Shown in pieces: positions 32,827 through 41,816 of a DNA stretch of 64,000 nt; position 1 is the stretch's first letter; each line of letters starts with the position of its first letter. The DNA is from an archaeon (GTDB taxonomy: Archaea > Thermoproteota > Nitrososphaeria > Nitrososphaerales > JACAEJ01). The notes beneath the pieces were generated by a model. The model searched no databases. It was not told where the DNA came from and was given only the letters and a program-made list of their open reading frames with translations. The DNA lies in NCBI GenBank assembly GCA_024256265.1, contig JACGUK010000004.1:1-64000 (forward strand), in the 5' to 3' direction. A program made the translations under genes and the position numbers.

Positions 32827-33686
32827 GGGCTAACACCATCATAGGAGGGATAATAATTGCCATTCTATTGGCAAGTGTGATCTTTGCTTTTGCGTCTCCT
32901 ATTGTCCTTGGACCTCTTATCCGATTTGAGGAAGATAGAAACAAAGTTTTTAGGACATACTCACTTACTGATGCTGAAGTATCAGGAGTAGACTACGTAA
33001 GTTTGAACTTTACAGTAAAGACTGGCGGGATTGATGTCAATTTCACTGATGAGAGCAATTTGATCTATAGGTTTGTATTTAAGCAAGACCAAGGAGTTGC
33101 AGAGCCTTATATCGAAAATGTGACAGTAGATAATAAGTTACTCGTTAAAGTCATGGCTGAATCCGGTGATGTAAAAGTGACATTTGGTAATAATTACACT
33201 TATGACGGCACATTGAAGGTAGGTCTTGGGGGGATAGTGGCAAAATTATCAAAAGATTCTAATGTAGAATTTTTCGACCTTGTTACCATGTATGCTGGCG
33301 GTGTTTCAGTAGAGGTATATGATGATACATCATTCGACCATTTGAATATCAGAGTGAATGCAGGTGGAATAATGATGCGCATCGAAGCCGAGAATCTTGA
33401 AAGAAATTCAAGCATATCTGCTAGAGTTGAGGTTGGAGGAGTCATGATTGGCTCAATCCCTAAGGGAACAAGCTTTGGAAGCAGATTAAGGGCATTTGCA
33501 GATATAGGAGGCATAAGTCTAAACCGTGGAGATCTCACAGTGATCAAAGAGACGGTCAATGAAGTTGAGATAATGACAGATAATTATCCAATTGCTCCTA
33601 CCAAGCTTGACATTGAAATCTTCACAGGGCTGGGAGGATCGTTAATAAACCAACCCCTCTTAACCTTTCCAAGCAGTTTCGGCTAA
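32823..33686 (+). CDS. Membrane-anchored beta-repeat (toastrack-like) protein
   Basis: About 287 residues from ATG 32823: an N-terminal signal anchor (TIIGGIIIAILLASVIFAFA) and an extracytoplasmic domain of beta repeats with recurring GG-I/V units (KTGGIDVNF, GLGGIVAKL, AGGVSVEV, AGGIMMRI, VGGVMIGS). This resembles DUF4097/toastrack-type domains. It is probably displayed outside the cell and works with the upstream Yip1-like protein. Confidence 0.65.
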   Translation: MRANTIIGGIIIAILLASVIFAFASPIVLGPLIRFEEDRNKVFRTYSLTDAEVSGVDYVSLNFTVKTGGIDVNFTDESNLIYRFVFKQDQGVAEPYIENVTVDNKLLVKVMAESGDVKVTFGNNYTYDGTLKVGLGGIVAKLSKDSNVEFFDLVTMYAGGVSVEVYDDTSFDHLNIRVNAGGIMMRIEAENLERNSSISARVEVGGVMIGSIPKGTSFGSRLRAFADIGGISLNRGDLTVIKETVNEVEIMTDNYPIAPTKLDIEIFTGLGGSLINQPLLTFPSSFG

Positions 33687-33787
33687 GAACCAGCTGAGTA
33701 TCCAAGAAATGAACCAAAAGAACGATCGATTAAAGTTTTAATATTTGGAAGAAGTCTCTGAGCATCTTATCATAGAGGGTGTAATAA

Positions 33788-34603
33788 TTGAACAAAATTA
33801 GGAAAATAGGCATAATAGGGGCAGGAAACATGGGAGAAGCTTTGATTGCGGGCTTCCTTAAGTCAAAGGCATTTTCTCCTCAAGACGTATATGCTTCAGA
33901 GATAATAGAAAAGCGTCGCAAATATATTGCCAATAATTATCATATAGATTGCTTTGATGATCCAAAAGAATTGGTAGAGTTTATCGATTTGGCAATAATA
34001 GCTGTCAAGCCAAAGGATGTAAAGAATGTCCTCGAGAGTATAGGGAAAGAGATAACCCCTGAAAAGATTCTTGTGAGCATAGCTGCAGGTATTACGTTGG
34101 ATTACTTAAGAAAGTATCTGCCAAAAGATATTCCTATCATAAGAGTTATGCCGAATATTGCATGCTTTGTGAGAGAAGGTATGATGGCAGTCTGCTCCTC
34201 AGATAATACTCCAAAAGAGAGATTAGAAGCTGTAAAAGAAGTGCTTAGCTTTTTAGGAAGAGTGATCATCCTTGATGAGAAATACTTTGATGCTGTAACT
34301 GGCTTGGTTGGGAGTGGACCGGCTTACATATATCTAGTTATAGAAGCATTGAGTGATGCTGGGGTTAGGCTAGGTCTGCCTAGAGACGTTGCGATAACTC
34401 TCAGTGCTCAAACTACTTTAGGAGCTGCAAAGATGGTTGTAGAGACTGGTGAGCATCCTGCAAAGCTTAAGGATATGGTAGTAACACCAGGAGGCACTAC
34501 GATAGAGGGATTGATAGAGCTTGAGAGAGGAAGACTTAGAGCAACATTTATAGACGCTGTCATAAGAGCAACGGAGAGAGCAAAGGAATTAAGTAGAGCT
34601 TAA
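33788..34603 (+). CDS. proC: Pyrroline-5-carboxylate reductase
   Basis: A 271-residue enzyme: Rossmann GAGNMGEAL near the start, RVMPNIACFVREGM, and the C-terminal signature DMVVTPGGTTIEGLIELE. It reduces P5C to proline with NAD(P)H. The TTG start follows a GGGTGT segment. A P5C dehydrogenase-like gene follows 20 bp downstream, so one transcript may handle both directions of P5C flow. Confidence 0.94.
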   Translation: MNKIRKIGIIGAGNMGEALIAGFLKSKAFSPQDVYASEIIEKRRKYIANNYHIDCFDDPKELVEFIDLAIIAVKPKDVKNVLESIGKEITPEKILVSIAAGITLDYLRKYLPKDIPIIRVMPNIACFVREGMMAVCSSDNTPKERLEAVKEVLSFLGRVIILDEKYFDAVTGLVGSGPAYIYLVIEALSDAGVRLGLPRDVAITLSAQTTLGAAKMVVETGEHPAKLKDMVVTPGGTTIEGLIELERGRLRATFIDAVIRATERAKELSRA

Positions 34604-34623
34604 TATCAGCTTAGGGGATTAGA

Positions 34624-36198
34624 ATGGTATTTGAGAACGAGCTTACATGGTTCAAGGCTTTGAATTCTGGCAAAGCCGAAGAATTTCATAAGAAATATGA
34701 AGAGGCTATAGAGAAGGTTAAGAGGGAGTTTGGGAAAAAGTATCCAAATATAATAGATGGTAGAGAAGTTTACTCTGAAGGAGAAGAATTCGCTAAGACA
34801 AGCCCATCTGATACAAGAATAGTTTTAGGATACTTTCAAAAAGGTACAAGAGATGATGTAAGGAAGGCTATAGAGGCAGCGAAGAGAGCTTTTCCCCTTT
34901 GGAGTTCTATGCCATACTATGAGAGAGTGAAGATACTTAGAAAGGCTGCAGATATCTCATCTCAAAGGAAATATGAGATGGCTGTACTCATGAGCATGGA
35001 AAACGGGAAGAACAGATTTGAGGCAATAGCAGATGTAGATGAGGGCATAGATTTGATGAGATATTACTGTGAAGAGATGGAGATAAACAAAGGTTATGAA
35101 AAAGAGATGATAAAGGCTTTCCCTAATGAAGAAGCAAAGAGCGTTATGAAGCCTTATGGAGTCTGGGGAGTGATTTCACCTTTTAACTTCCCTTTTGCTA
35201 TAGCTATTGGCATGAGTTCAGGAGCCTTGATCACAGGAAATACTGTTGTGTTCAAGCCTTCTAGTGATACACCTCTAACAGGCTTTAAGATTTTTGAAAT
35301 TCTTCATGAAGCAGGATTGCCAAAAGGGGTCTTCAACTATGTATCTGGTTCTGGCGATATTGTAGGAGCTGAATTGGTGAATAATGATGATGTAGCAGGA
35401 ATAGTCTTCACAGGGTCTAGAGATGTGGGTGTATCTTCACATAGAATTTTCAATGATAAACATCCAAGACCTTTCATAGCTGAGATGGGCGGCAAGAACC
35501 CAGTCATAGTTACATCTAAAGCAGATTTGGATAAAGCTGTAGAAGGAGTTACAAGGGCAGCCTTTGGTTATAGCGGTCAAAAATGTAGTGCTTGCTCTCG
35601 TGTTTATGTAGATAAGAGAGTAAGGAAGGATTTCGTTGGAAGGCTTGTAAGGAGGACAAAAGAACTTGTGATAGGCGATTCAACATTAAAGGATAGTTTC
35701 ATAAGTCCTTTAATCAACCAAAGAGCCTACAGAAATTACCAAAGTTATATAGAGATTGCAAAGAGAGATGGCAAGATTCTAACAGGTGGGAGAGTTCTAA
35801 CTGATGAGAAGCACAAGCATGGTTATTTTGTCGAGCCTACTATAGTTGATGGCCTTCCAAAGGAGCATAGATTTTTTAAAGATGAGTTATTCGTACCAAT
35901 ACTTTGCATAGCTGAGGTTGATTCTCTTGATGAGGCGATAGAGCTATCTAATAATGTAGATTATGGTTTAACAGCAGGCATCTTCACTGAGGATGAGAAA
36001 GAGATAAAAAAATTCTTTAATGAAATTCAAGCAGGAGTAATATATGCTAATAGAAAGATAGGGGCTACAACAGGAGCCATGCCAGGAGCACAGCCCTTTG
36101 TAGGATGGAAGTTCAGCGGATCTAGCGGTAAAGGAGCTGGAGGAATCTACTATCTACATCAATTTCTAAGAGAGCAAAGCCAGACTATTGCTCATTAA
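34624..36198 (+). CDS. 1-pyrroline-5-carboxylate dehydrogenase-like aldehyde dehydrogenase
   Basis: A 524-residue NAD-dependent aldehyde dehydrogenase. Catalytic regions are WGVISPFNFPFAIAIGMSSG, the Glu of AEMGGKNPV, and the Cys of GQKCSACSRVYV; the C-terminal KFSGSSGKGAG is typical of P5C dehydrogenases. With proC next to it, oxidation of P5C to glutamate is the likely reaction. Other aldehyde substrates cannot be excluded. Confidence 0.88.
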   Translation: MVFENELTWFKALNSGKAEEFHKKYEEAIEKVKREFGKKYPNIIDGREVYSEGEEFAKTSPSDTRIVLGYFQKGTRDDVRKAIEAAKRAFPLWSSMPYYERVKILRKAADISSQRKYEMAVLMSMENGKNRFEAIADVDEGIDLMRYYCEEMEINKGYEKEMIKAFPNEEAKSVMKPYGVWGVISPFNFPFAIAIGMSSGALITGNTVVFKPSSDTPLTGFKIFEILHEAGLPKGVFNYVSGSGDIVGAELVNNDDVAGIVFTGSRDVGVSSHRIFNDKHPRPFIAEMGGKNPVIVTSKADLDKAVEGVTRAAFGYSGQKCSACSRVYVDKRVRKDFVGRLVRRTKELVIGDSTLKDSFISPLINQRAYRNYQSYIEIAKRDGKILTGGRVLTDEKHKHGYFVEPTIVDGLPKEHRFFKDELFVPILCIAEVDSLDEAIELSNNVDYGLTAGIFTEDEKEIKKFFNEIQAGVIYANRKIGATTGAMPGAQPFVGWKFSGSSGKGAGGIYYLHQFLREQSQTIAH

Positions 36199-36258
36199 TA
36201 CCGATTTTTCATTTAGTTCCAGCAAAACCTATTTATTCGCTTATTCTAAGCTTTTTCC

Positions 36259-36894
36259 ATGAATTTTGAGCAAGTTGAAGAATCCCTTGTAGACATATCG
36301 AAAGAGCTTGATGAAGTTGAGGGAAAGCGTGAGAGGATACTGCGTGAATCTAGAGATGTCATATCCTTATCTGCTAAAGCGATAACTAACATTCATTTGA
36401 TGAAACTAGATGAGGCAGTCTCTAAACTTGATTCTGCTAAAGCATTATTGGCAGAGCTGAGGAAAGTTGGGACTCATGATTTACACAGATATCTTATAGC
36501 ACCTGAGGTAGAGTATGTTGAAGCTTCTGTCCTTTACTCTATAGCCATGAAGAAACCGATCCCTTCATACAAGGAGCTTGAAGTAACAAATGTCTCTTAC
36601 CTTCTCGGTTTATTAGATGCAATAGGAGAGATAAAAAGGCGTATATATGATGAAATCAGAAGGGGAAAAAGTGGCGAGGCTTCTACACTCTTCAGCATTA
36701 TGGAGCGTTTATACATCCTTCTACTACCCTTTGCAGTCTATGACCACTTAGCTCAAGGCATAAGAAGAAAGTTAGATATAGCAAGGATACTAATAGAGGA
36801 TACTCGCTCTGCGGTAACAGAGGAGACAAGAAGGTCAAAGATAATAAGGTCTATGGAGAGACTCTCTAAGAAGCTCTCATCAAAAAGTAAATAG
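36259..36894 (+). CDS. Translin-family protein
   Basis: A 211-residue all-helical protein like archaeal translin/TRAX homologues, with KELDEVEGKRERILRESRDV near the start and the IAPEVEYVEASVLYSIAM region. Eukaryotic translin binds RNA and ssDNA and joins a C3PO nuclease. Its role in archaea is not established. It is convergent with the gvpD-like gene. Confidence 0.8.
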   Translation: MNFEQVEESLVDISKELDEVEGKRERILRESRDVISLSAKAITNIHLMKLDEAVSKLDSAKALLAELRKVGTHDLHRYLIAPEVEYVEASVLYSIAMKKPIPSYKELEVTNVSYLLGLLDAIGEIKRRIYDEIRRGKSGEASTLFSIMERLYILLLPFAVYDHLAQGIRRKLDIARILIEDTRSAVTEETRRSKIIRSMERLSKKLSSKSK

Positions 36895-36915
36895 TCCATT
36901 TATTCAGAAGAAATT

Positions 36916-38223
36916 CTAAACGATTGGTATGAGTCTAACCTTATTTTCAATTAAGTCGACTGCATAAAGACCAGTCTTAGGTCGCATTCCATACACAACG
37001 AGAGCATTATTAAGGTCTTTGAATACAAAGTGAGAATCTGCTACATGTGTAACATATCCTAGGAATTTCATGCCACGTTTCATCGTTCCAATAATTGTAG
37101 TTCCGCTTTCTTGTGCATAATTGATGATGGCTTCAACTATGGCGAGCGTCTTGTCAGATCCAAATCGATTTACAAGTGTGTCAAAACCAAGAAAAATGAC
37201 TAAACCGTTCCTAAGATGCTTAGAATCAAACCTTTTTTCTGCAATTTCTTTCACAACCTTTATCTCGCTTTCAAAGTCATTTGTATTAGGACGATGTAAA
37301 ACAACCTCTTGTACTAATTCAGAAGGATAAATTTCACCTATGGAAGGAATTATCATCGTCCCTCTCTTATTCATAACAGCGTTCCAAGTGATTTGTGTAT
37401 GTATTTGTAAGTACCTCATATCCACGCTGTGCTCAACCTCTAATAAGTTAAAACTCCCTTTTTTGAAACCTCCGGTGATCCTATCAAGATCAGGAATCCC
37501 TGATGAGATTCGGTCGTTGGCAAGATCCACGATTTTTACTGGTCTGACAGATAGGTCTTCACAAAACGGGGGAAAAGACCTAAACCTTCCACCTTCTAAA
37601 GTAAATGTGTATTTCTTATTTAAGACTCTGATTCCTCTCAACTTTTTAAGTTCCATCTCTCTTGCAGCTCGTCTTTCGAGGCGATCTTCATAGACTCTGC
37701 CTGCTTCAGCTTCACCATAAACGTCCGTAGAAGTGAGGCTCACAACGCCGTCAACAAGAAAATCAAGGAAAGATGTTTTTTCTGTCTCTTCTACCAATAT
37801 TGTTCTGCCATTTGTCACATACGTCGTCATTATGATTGCTTTTGCAGCTCGTAACTGTTCTTTATGATCCATCTCCATAGCCATAGCGTCCCAAGTATCA
37901 ACTACAAGAAAAGGGTGCTCCATCTTCAGTAATTGATCTCGAAGTCTATTCAAGAGCCTCTCAGGGCTTTCCTGGCGTGTTTCCAAAAATCGTATCTCTT
38001 CTGGACCTAGAACTATCTTATCCTTAAGCCAAGGGTAGTATTCGTAAAGGATGTTTGGTGGAGTTTTCGTTGAAAAGTAAATACAGTCAACTGGTTCAAA
38101 AAATTGAAGTATTTCTAATGCTAAGGTAGTTTTGCCCGTCCCAGCATCACCTTTGATGAGCAAAGTGCGTCCTATCTTAAGGAAATGGCTCAACTCATCA
38201 GGGATTCTTGGTGCGCTTATCAA
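36916..38223 (-). CDS. gvpD: GvpD-like RecA/KaiC-family ATPase
   Basis: A 435-residue P-loop protein: Walker A GDAGTGKTT near 24-32, Walker B FLVVDTWDAMA, and an Arg-rich element (RLERRAAREMELKKLRGIRV) like the basic region of haloarchaeal GvpD, a regulator of gas-vesicle expression. The TTG start follows GGGGTGAT. A small ribbon-helix-helix gene lies 26 bp upstream in the same direction. Placement at the end of the gas-vesicle region supports the call. Confidence 0.8.
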   Translation of the reverse strand: MISAPRIPDELSHFLKIGRTLLIKGDAGTGKTTLALEILQFFEPVDCIYFSTKTPPNILYEYYPWLKDKIVLGPEEIRFLETRQESPERLLNRLRDQLLKMEHPFLVVDTWDAMAMEMDHKEQLRAAKAIIMTTYVTNGRTILVEETEKTSFLDFLVDGVVSLTSTDVYGEAEAGRVYEDRLERRAAREMELKKLRGIRVLNKKYTFTLEGGRFRSFPPFCEDLSVRPVKIVDLANDRISSGIPDLDRITGGFKKGSFNLLEVEHSVDMRYLQIHTQITWNAVMNKRGTMIIPSIGEIYPSELVQEVVLHRPNTNDFESEIKVVKEIAEKRFDSKHLRNGLVIFLGFDTLVNRFGSDKTLAIVEAIINYAQESGTTIIGTMKRGMKFLGYVTHVADSHFVFKDLNNALVVYGMRPKTGLYAVDLIENKVRLIPIV

Positions 38224-38248
38224 AAAATTATCACCCCAAACAGTCTAA

Positions 38249-38410
38249 TTAGGGAGACCTAGCAAACTCCTCGGCTATGAGTAATCTTATAAGTTCAGTG
38301 TTATTCTTTATGCCCTTGCGTGACTTGATTAAGTTAAACTTTCTCGCTAGGTCTCCCTCCAGAATAACTCTTATCACTACTTTGTTATTAAAAGTGTTTT
38401 TTTGTTCCAT
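38249..38410 (-). CDS. Small ribbon-helix-helix protein upstream of gvpD
   Basis: From ATG 38410 the 53-residue product (NKVVIRVILEGDLARKFNLI, then NTELIRLLIAEEF) has the strand-helix-helix pattern of RHH transcription factors. It reads into the gvpD-like gene, with 25 bp between. It may regulate the divergent wHTH gene, gvpD itself, or other gas-vesicle genes. A 13-base inverted repeat is embedded in its coding sequence. Confidence 0.7.
   Translation of the reverse strand: MEQKNTFNNKVVIRVILEGDLARKFNLIKSRKGIKNNTELIRLLIAEEFARSP
38251..38358. repeat. 13-bp inverted repeat inside the RHH gene
   Basis: AGGGAGACCTAGC at 38251-38263 has its exact complement GCTAGGTCTCCCT at 38346-38358, 82 bp apart. 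Both arms lie within the small RHH gene, the first covering its stop codon. In RNA they could form a long-range stem covering the end of that gene before gvpD. Confidence 0.5.
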
Positions 38411-38444
38411 TTTAATACCTTATGTCTAAAAAAGAGACAAAAGG

Positions 38445-38452
38445 TATATAAA
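38445..38452 (+). promoter_or_regulatory. TATA box of the 38.48-kb wHTH gene
   Basis: TATATAAA starts 32 bp before the ATG at 38477. Archaeal transcription usually starts about 25 bp after the box, so this mRNA is probably leaderless or nearly so. The same short spacer must also carry the divergent promoter of the RHH gene. Confidence 0.45.
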
Positions 38453-38476
38453 CTTTAAGATAGGCACCCATTAAAC

Positions 38477-38728
38477 ATGGAAAGCGATATAGAGAATGGG
38501 CAGATTAAGAAAATCCTGCTAATCTTAGATAGGGCCAAAAGTCCAGCACCTTTAGATTATATTTCCTTCCATACAGGAATCAAAGAACCTCTTGAAATCT
38601 TGGAAAAAATGGAAGAGGAAAAGGGCTTAGTTCGCAGAAGTCTACCCTCATGCTGGTCCTGTAGTATGGATCCCATGTACGAAATAACACCTAAGACAAA
38701 GAAGGAATTATGCAGTATATTGTTTTAA
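38477..38728 (+). CDS. Small winged-helix-like protein with Cys pair
   Basis: An 83-residue product with a helix-turn-helix-like region (PAPLDYISFHTGIKEPLEIL, then EKMEEEKGLVRRS) followed by CWSC and a C-terminal ITPKTKKELCSILF. It could be a metal- or redox-responsive regulator. It precedes the glutamate synthase genes, 23 bp upstream, and may be in their transcript. Confidence 0.65.
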   Translation: MESDIENGQIKKILLILDRAKSPAPLDYISFHTGIKEPLEILEKMEEEKGLVRRSLPSCWSCSMDPMYEITPKTKKELCSILF

Positions 38729-38751
38729 TCCCATAGAGGCGGTGAACAAAA

Positions 38752-39660
38752 ATCTGCGGTATAGCTGGTCTTTTATCTTTAGAAGATATACATGTTGGAA
38801 AGCTATTAGTGAATATGATGGATGCCCTTCAACATCGTGGGAAGGACTCTGCTGGAGTGGCAATGTATAATAAAAGCTCTTCTACTGATGACGAATACAT
38901 ACTAAGGATTTTTACTCGAGATATTATAGGCGCTGCCAGCGGGGTTGCAACGGCAATAGCTAAAGCAGGTGGTGACATTAGGAGTATCCAGTTAAATCCT
39001 ATAAACGGTTTTGGATTCGACCGATACATAATTAGGGCTAAAAAAGAATATTTAGAAAGAATGGTTCATGAAATCAATTCAACTAAAGTCTCTCGAGTTC
39101 TCAGCATAGGACATTGTATGGAGATAATAAAGGATGTTTGCACTGTAGAGGAGCTGGATAAACGCTTTAAAGTATCTGATCTAAATGGGACTCATGGAAT
39201 TGGACATGTACGCTTCTCTACTGAGAGTAAAGTAGATCTGTTTCATGCCCACCCATTTCAATCCTTTAATTATCCAGACATAGCTGTAGTTCATAACGGG
39301 CAAATCACGAACTATTATAAAATGAGAGATAGACTCGAAAGGAGAGGACATAGATTTGAGACAGAGAACGATTCAGAACTGATAGTCCATTATGTATCTG
39401 ATAGGCTTGAAAATGGTTTAGACCTTGAAGAAGCTTTAAATGCATCTGTAAAAGAACTTGATGGACCTTTCTCTTACATAATTTCGATGCCAGATGCCAT
39501 AGGTGTAGCTAAAGACAAGCTAGGATTAAGACCAGCTCTTGCATTGGAAAGTGATAAAATTTTTGCTATTGCATCTGAAGAGGTCGCTCTAAGGATTCTT
39601 GGTCATACAGGAAATATTCGTAACCTAAGGCCAGGGGAGGTAGTGACATGGAGAAGGTAA
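38752..39660 (+). CDS. Glutamate synthase glutaminase (class II amidotransferase) domain protein, ATC start
   Basis: The frame reads ATC TGC GGT ATA from 38752 (I-C-G-I-A-G-L-L), the N-terminal nucleophile site of class II glutamine amidotransferases. It goes on with DALQHRGKDSAGVAMY, HGIGHVRFSTE and VVHNGQITNYY. There is an in-frame TGA nine bases upstream and no ATG/GTG/TTG before the Cys. The first normal start (GTG 38809) would remove it. GAGGCGGTGA precedes ATC. Residues about 48-145 form an insertion resembling an ACT-like domain. Starting at GTG 38742 would need loss of one A from a run of five. Confidence 0.85.
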   Translation: MCGIAGLLSLEDIHVGKLLVNMMDALQHRGKDSAGVAMYNKSSSTDDEYILRIFTRDIIGAASGVATAIAKAGGDIRSIQLNPINGFGFDRYIIRAKKEYLERMVHEINSTKVSRVLSIGHCMEIIKDVCTVEELDKRFKVSDLNGTHGIGHVRFSTESKVDLFHAHPFQSFNYPDIAVVHNGQITNYYKMRDRLERRGHRFETENDSELIVHYVSDRLENGLDLEEALNASVKELDGPFSYIISMPDAIGVAKDKLGLRPALALESDKIFAIASEEVALRILGHTGNIRNLRPGEVVTWRR

Positions 39661-41783
39661 TATATGCCAAAATAGAAGAGACGATAGAAGCAAAAGATCT
39701 CAATACTCGTCAATTGAATAAAGCTTTAAAAGATCTATCAGAAAGAGCCAAGAAGATCATCATAAAGGATCCTAAAGGTAAGCATCATATAGTAGCCGGT
39801 CTTTGCCAAAAAGTTGAGATCGATATAGAAGGCTCTGTAGGTTACTTCGTAGGAACCATGATAGATGGATCAAAGATAAGAATTCATGGCAATGCTGGAT
39901 GGTTTGCAGGAGATAATATAACTTCAGGAGAAGTCATAATAGATGGACATGCAGGCAATGGTCCTGGTCAAGGCATATATGGTGGAGTAGTAGCCATCAA
40001 AGGAGATGCTGGCGACCGTGTAGGAGCGTTAATGAAACGTGGAACTGTCATAATAGGTGGAAGCACAGGAATAATGACAGGATTGTACATGATGGGAGGA
40101 GAAATAATAGTTTTAGGTAATCTTGGGGATTATGCTGGCGAGTCTATAATAGGTGGGCATATAATCTTTACAGGCAATGCCCCAAGCTTGGGTAAAAATG
40201 CAAAGATAGTCGAATTAAATCAAAGTGAGGATAAAACGGTACGCATATTGCTAGAGAAATACGGCTTCAACGCACCTTCACATCTTAGGAAAATAGTTCC
40301 TGAGAAACCCCGTCCTTTCTATAAAGAGGTTGAAAAACCAAAAGTGAGAATAAGAAGAACTCATACACATTACCAAGTTTCTATAAACCAAATTCTTTGT
40401 AATAAATGCAAAGTTTGTATAAGGTTTTGCCCTAAAGAAGTATTTGAGCTTGTAAGAGAGAGTGTAATTCCAGTCCAAAGGATCGAGTGCGTTGGTTGTA
40501 GAGTATGTATGGAGTACTGCCCAACTCATGCTATAGAGGTCATCCCTATACCATTAGATTCTAAATTTATCTGGAACAACTATAGCGTCGATGAGATACA
40601 ACGTAAAGCAGATTTTGGGCATCATTTGGTTAGAGGAATGGGTGCTTGGAGAAAGTTTCTTCACTTTGATGATTTAGTTCTACTTTGCGCTCAAGCATCA
40701 AGACCACCTATAGACCATTACAGAGAACCTTGCAATACTGAGACTGTGATTGGGACAAGATTTGCTGAAAAGCCCCTAATACTCAAAGCACCAATACTCA
40801 TAGGTGCCATGTCTTTTGGTGCCATAAGTAAGGAAGCAAAGATAGCTATAGCAAAAGCTGCCTCAAACATTGGAATAGCTGTAAATACAGGAGAAGGAGG
40901 AATGTTGCCTGAGGAGAGGGAGAACTCTTCGATCTTGATTTCTCAGTATGCTTCAGGAAGATTTGGGGTTTCAGCCCATTATCTTCAAGTCTCAGATGCT
41001 GTTGAGATAAAGATAGGCCAAGGCGCAAAATCAGGTCAAGGTGGTCTTCTATTAGGAGAGAAAGTAAGTGAGGAGATAGCAAGTGTTAGAGGGATACCTA
41101 TAGGTACAGATGCCATAAGCCCAGCGCGCCATCTAGACATAGTAGGTCCAGAGGATTTAAAGATGAAGATAGAGCAGTTAAGAGAAGTTACAGACTGGAA
41201 AGTACCTATAATGGTCAAGTACTCAGCTGGTAGAGTGTTTGATGATGTCAAGATAGCGGCTAAAGCCGGAGCTGACATAGTCGTAGTGGATGGTAAGCAG
41301 GCAGGTACGGGAGCTGCTCCAGAGATAGTCCTTGAGCAAGCTGGCATGCCAACACTCCCAGCTTTAGTGGAGGCAAATAAAGCTTTGAAGGAGATAGGAC
41401 TCAGGGATGAAGTCAACCTAGTAATATCTGGTGGGATAAGAAATGGCGCTGATATAGCCAAAGCCATAGCGTTAGGAGCTGATGCTGTAGCCATGTCCAC
41501 ATCAATTCTAATAGCTATGGGATGCACTGTATGTGGATTATGTAACACTGGTCTTTGTCCAAGAGGAATAGCTACTCAAGACCCTAGTTTGAGGAAGAGG
41601 TTAAAAGTAGACATTGCTGCAGTCAGGGTTGAGAACTATCTAAGAGCTACTATAGAAGAGCTTGAGATGTTGGCACAATTGGCTGGGAAAACAGATGTTA
41701 GAAACTTTGAGTTGGAAGACCTTAGGGCGATCACAGTAGATGCTTCTGCTATAACTGGTGTCAAGCTTGCTGGAAGAGACTAG
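39648..41783 (+). CDS. gltB: Archaeal-type glutamate synthase (GXGXG, ferredoxin and FMN domains)
   Basis: A 711-residue protein in three parts: GXGXG beta-helix (about 35-200, repeats such as GYFVGTMIDGSKIRIHG), two 4Fe-4S motifs (CNKCKVCIRFCP near 248, CVGCRVCMEYCP near 281), and an FMN-binding synthase barrel (about 350-690, with GCTVCGLCNTGLCPRGI for the 3Fe-4S cluster). It overlaps the glutaminase gene by 13 bases. Together they make glutamate from glutamine and 2-oxoglutarate, probably with ferredoxin as electron donor. Confidence 0.93.
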   Translation: MEKVIYAKIEETIEAKDLNTRQLNKALKDLSERAKKIIIKDPKGKHHIVAGLCQKVEIDIEGSVGYFVGTMIDGSKIRIHGNAGWFAGDNITSGEVIIDGHAGNGPGQGIYGGVVAIKGDAGDRVGALMKRGTVIIGGSTGIMTGLYMMGGEIIVLGNLGDYAGESIIGGHIIFTGNAPSLGKNAKIVELNQSEDKTVRILLEKYGFNAPSHLRKIVPEKPRPFYKEVEKPKVRIRRTHTHYQVSINQILCNKCKVCIRFCPKEVFELVRESVIPVQRIECVGCRVCMEYCPTHAIEVIPIPLDSKFIWNNYSVDEIQRKADFGHHLVRGMGAWRKFLHFDDLVLLCAQASRPPIDHYREPCNTETVIGTRFAEKPLILKAPILIGAMSFGAISKEAKIAIAKAASNIGIAVNTGEGGMLPEERENSSILISQYASGRFGVSAHYLQVSDAVEIKIGQGAKSGQGGLLLGEKVSEEIASVRGIPIGTDAISPARHLDIVGPEDLKMKIEQLREVTDWKVPIMVKYSAGRVFDDVKIAAKAGADIVVVDGKQAGTGAAPEIVLEQAGMPTLPALVEANKALKEIGLRDEVNLVISGGIRNGADIAKAIALGADAVAMSTSILIAMGCTVCGLCNTGLCPRGIATQDPSLRKRLKVDIAAVRVENYLRATIEELEMLAQLAGKTDVRNFELEDLRAITVDASAITGVKLAGRD

Positions 41784-41816
41784 TCTCGAGTTAAAGTTAT
41801 CAGTATAAAGAATTTT

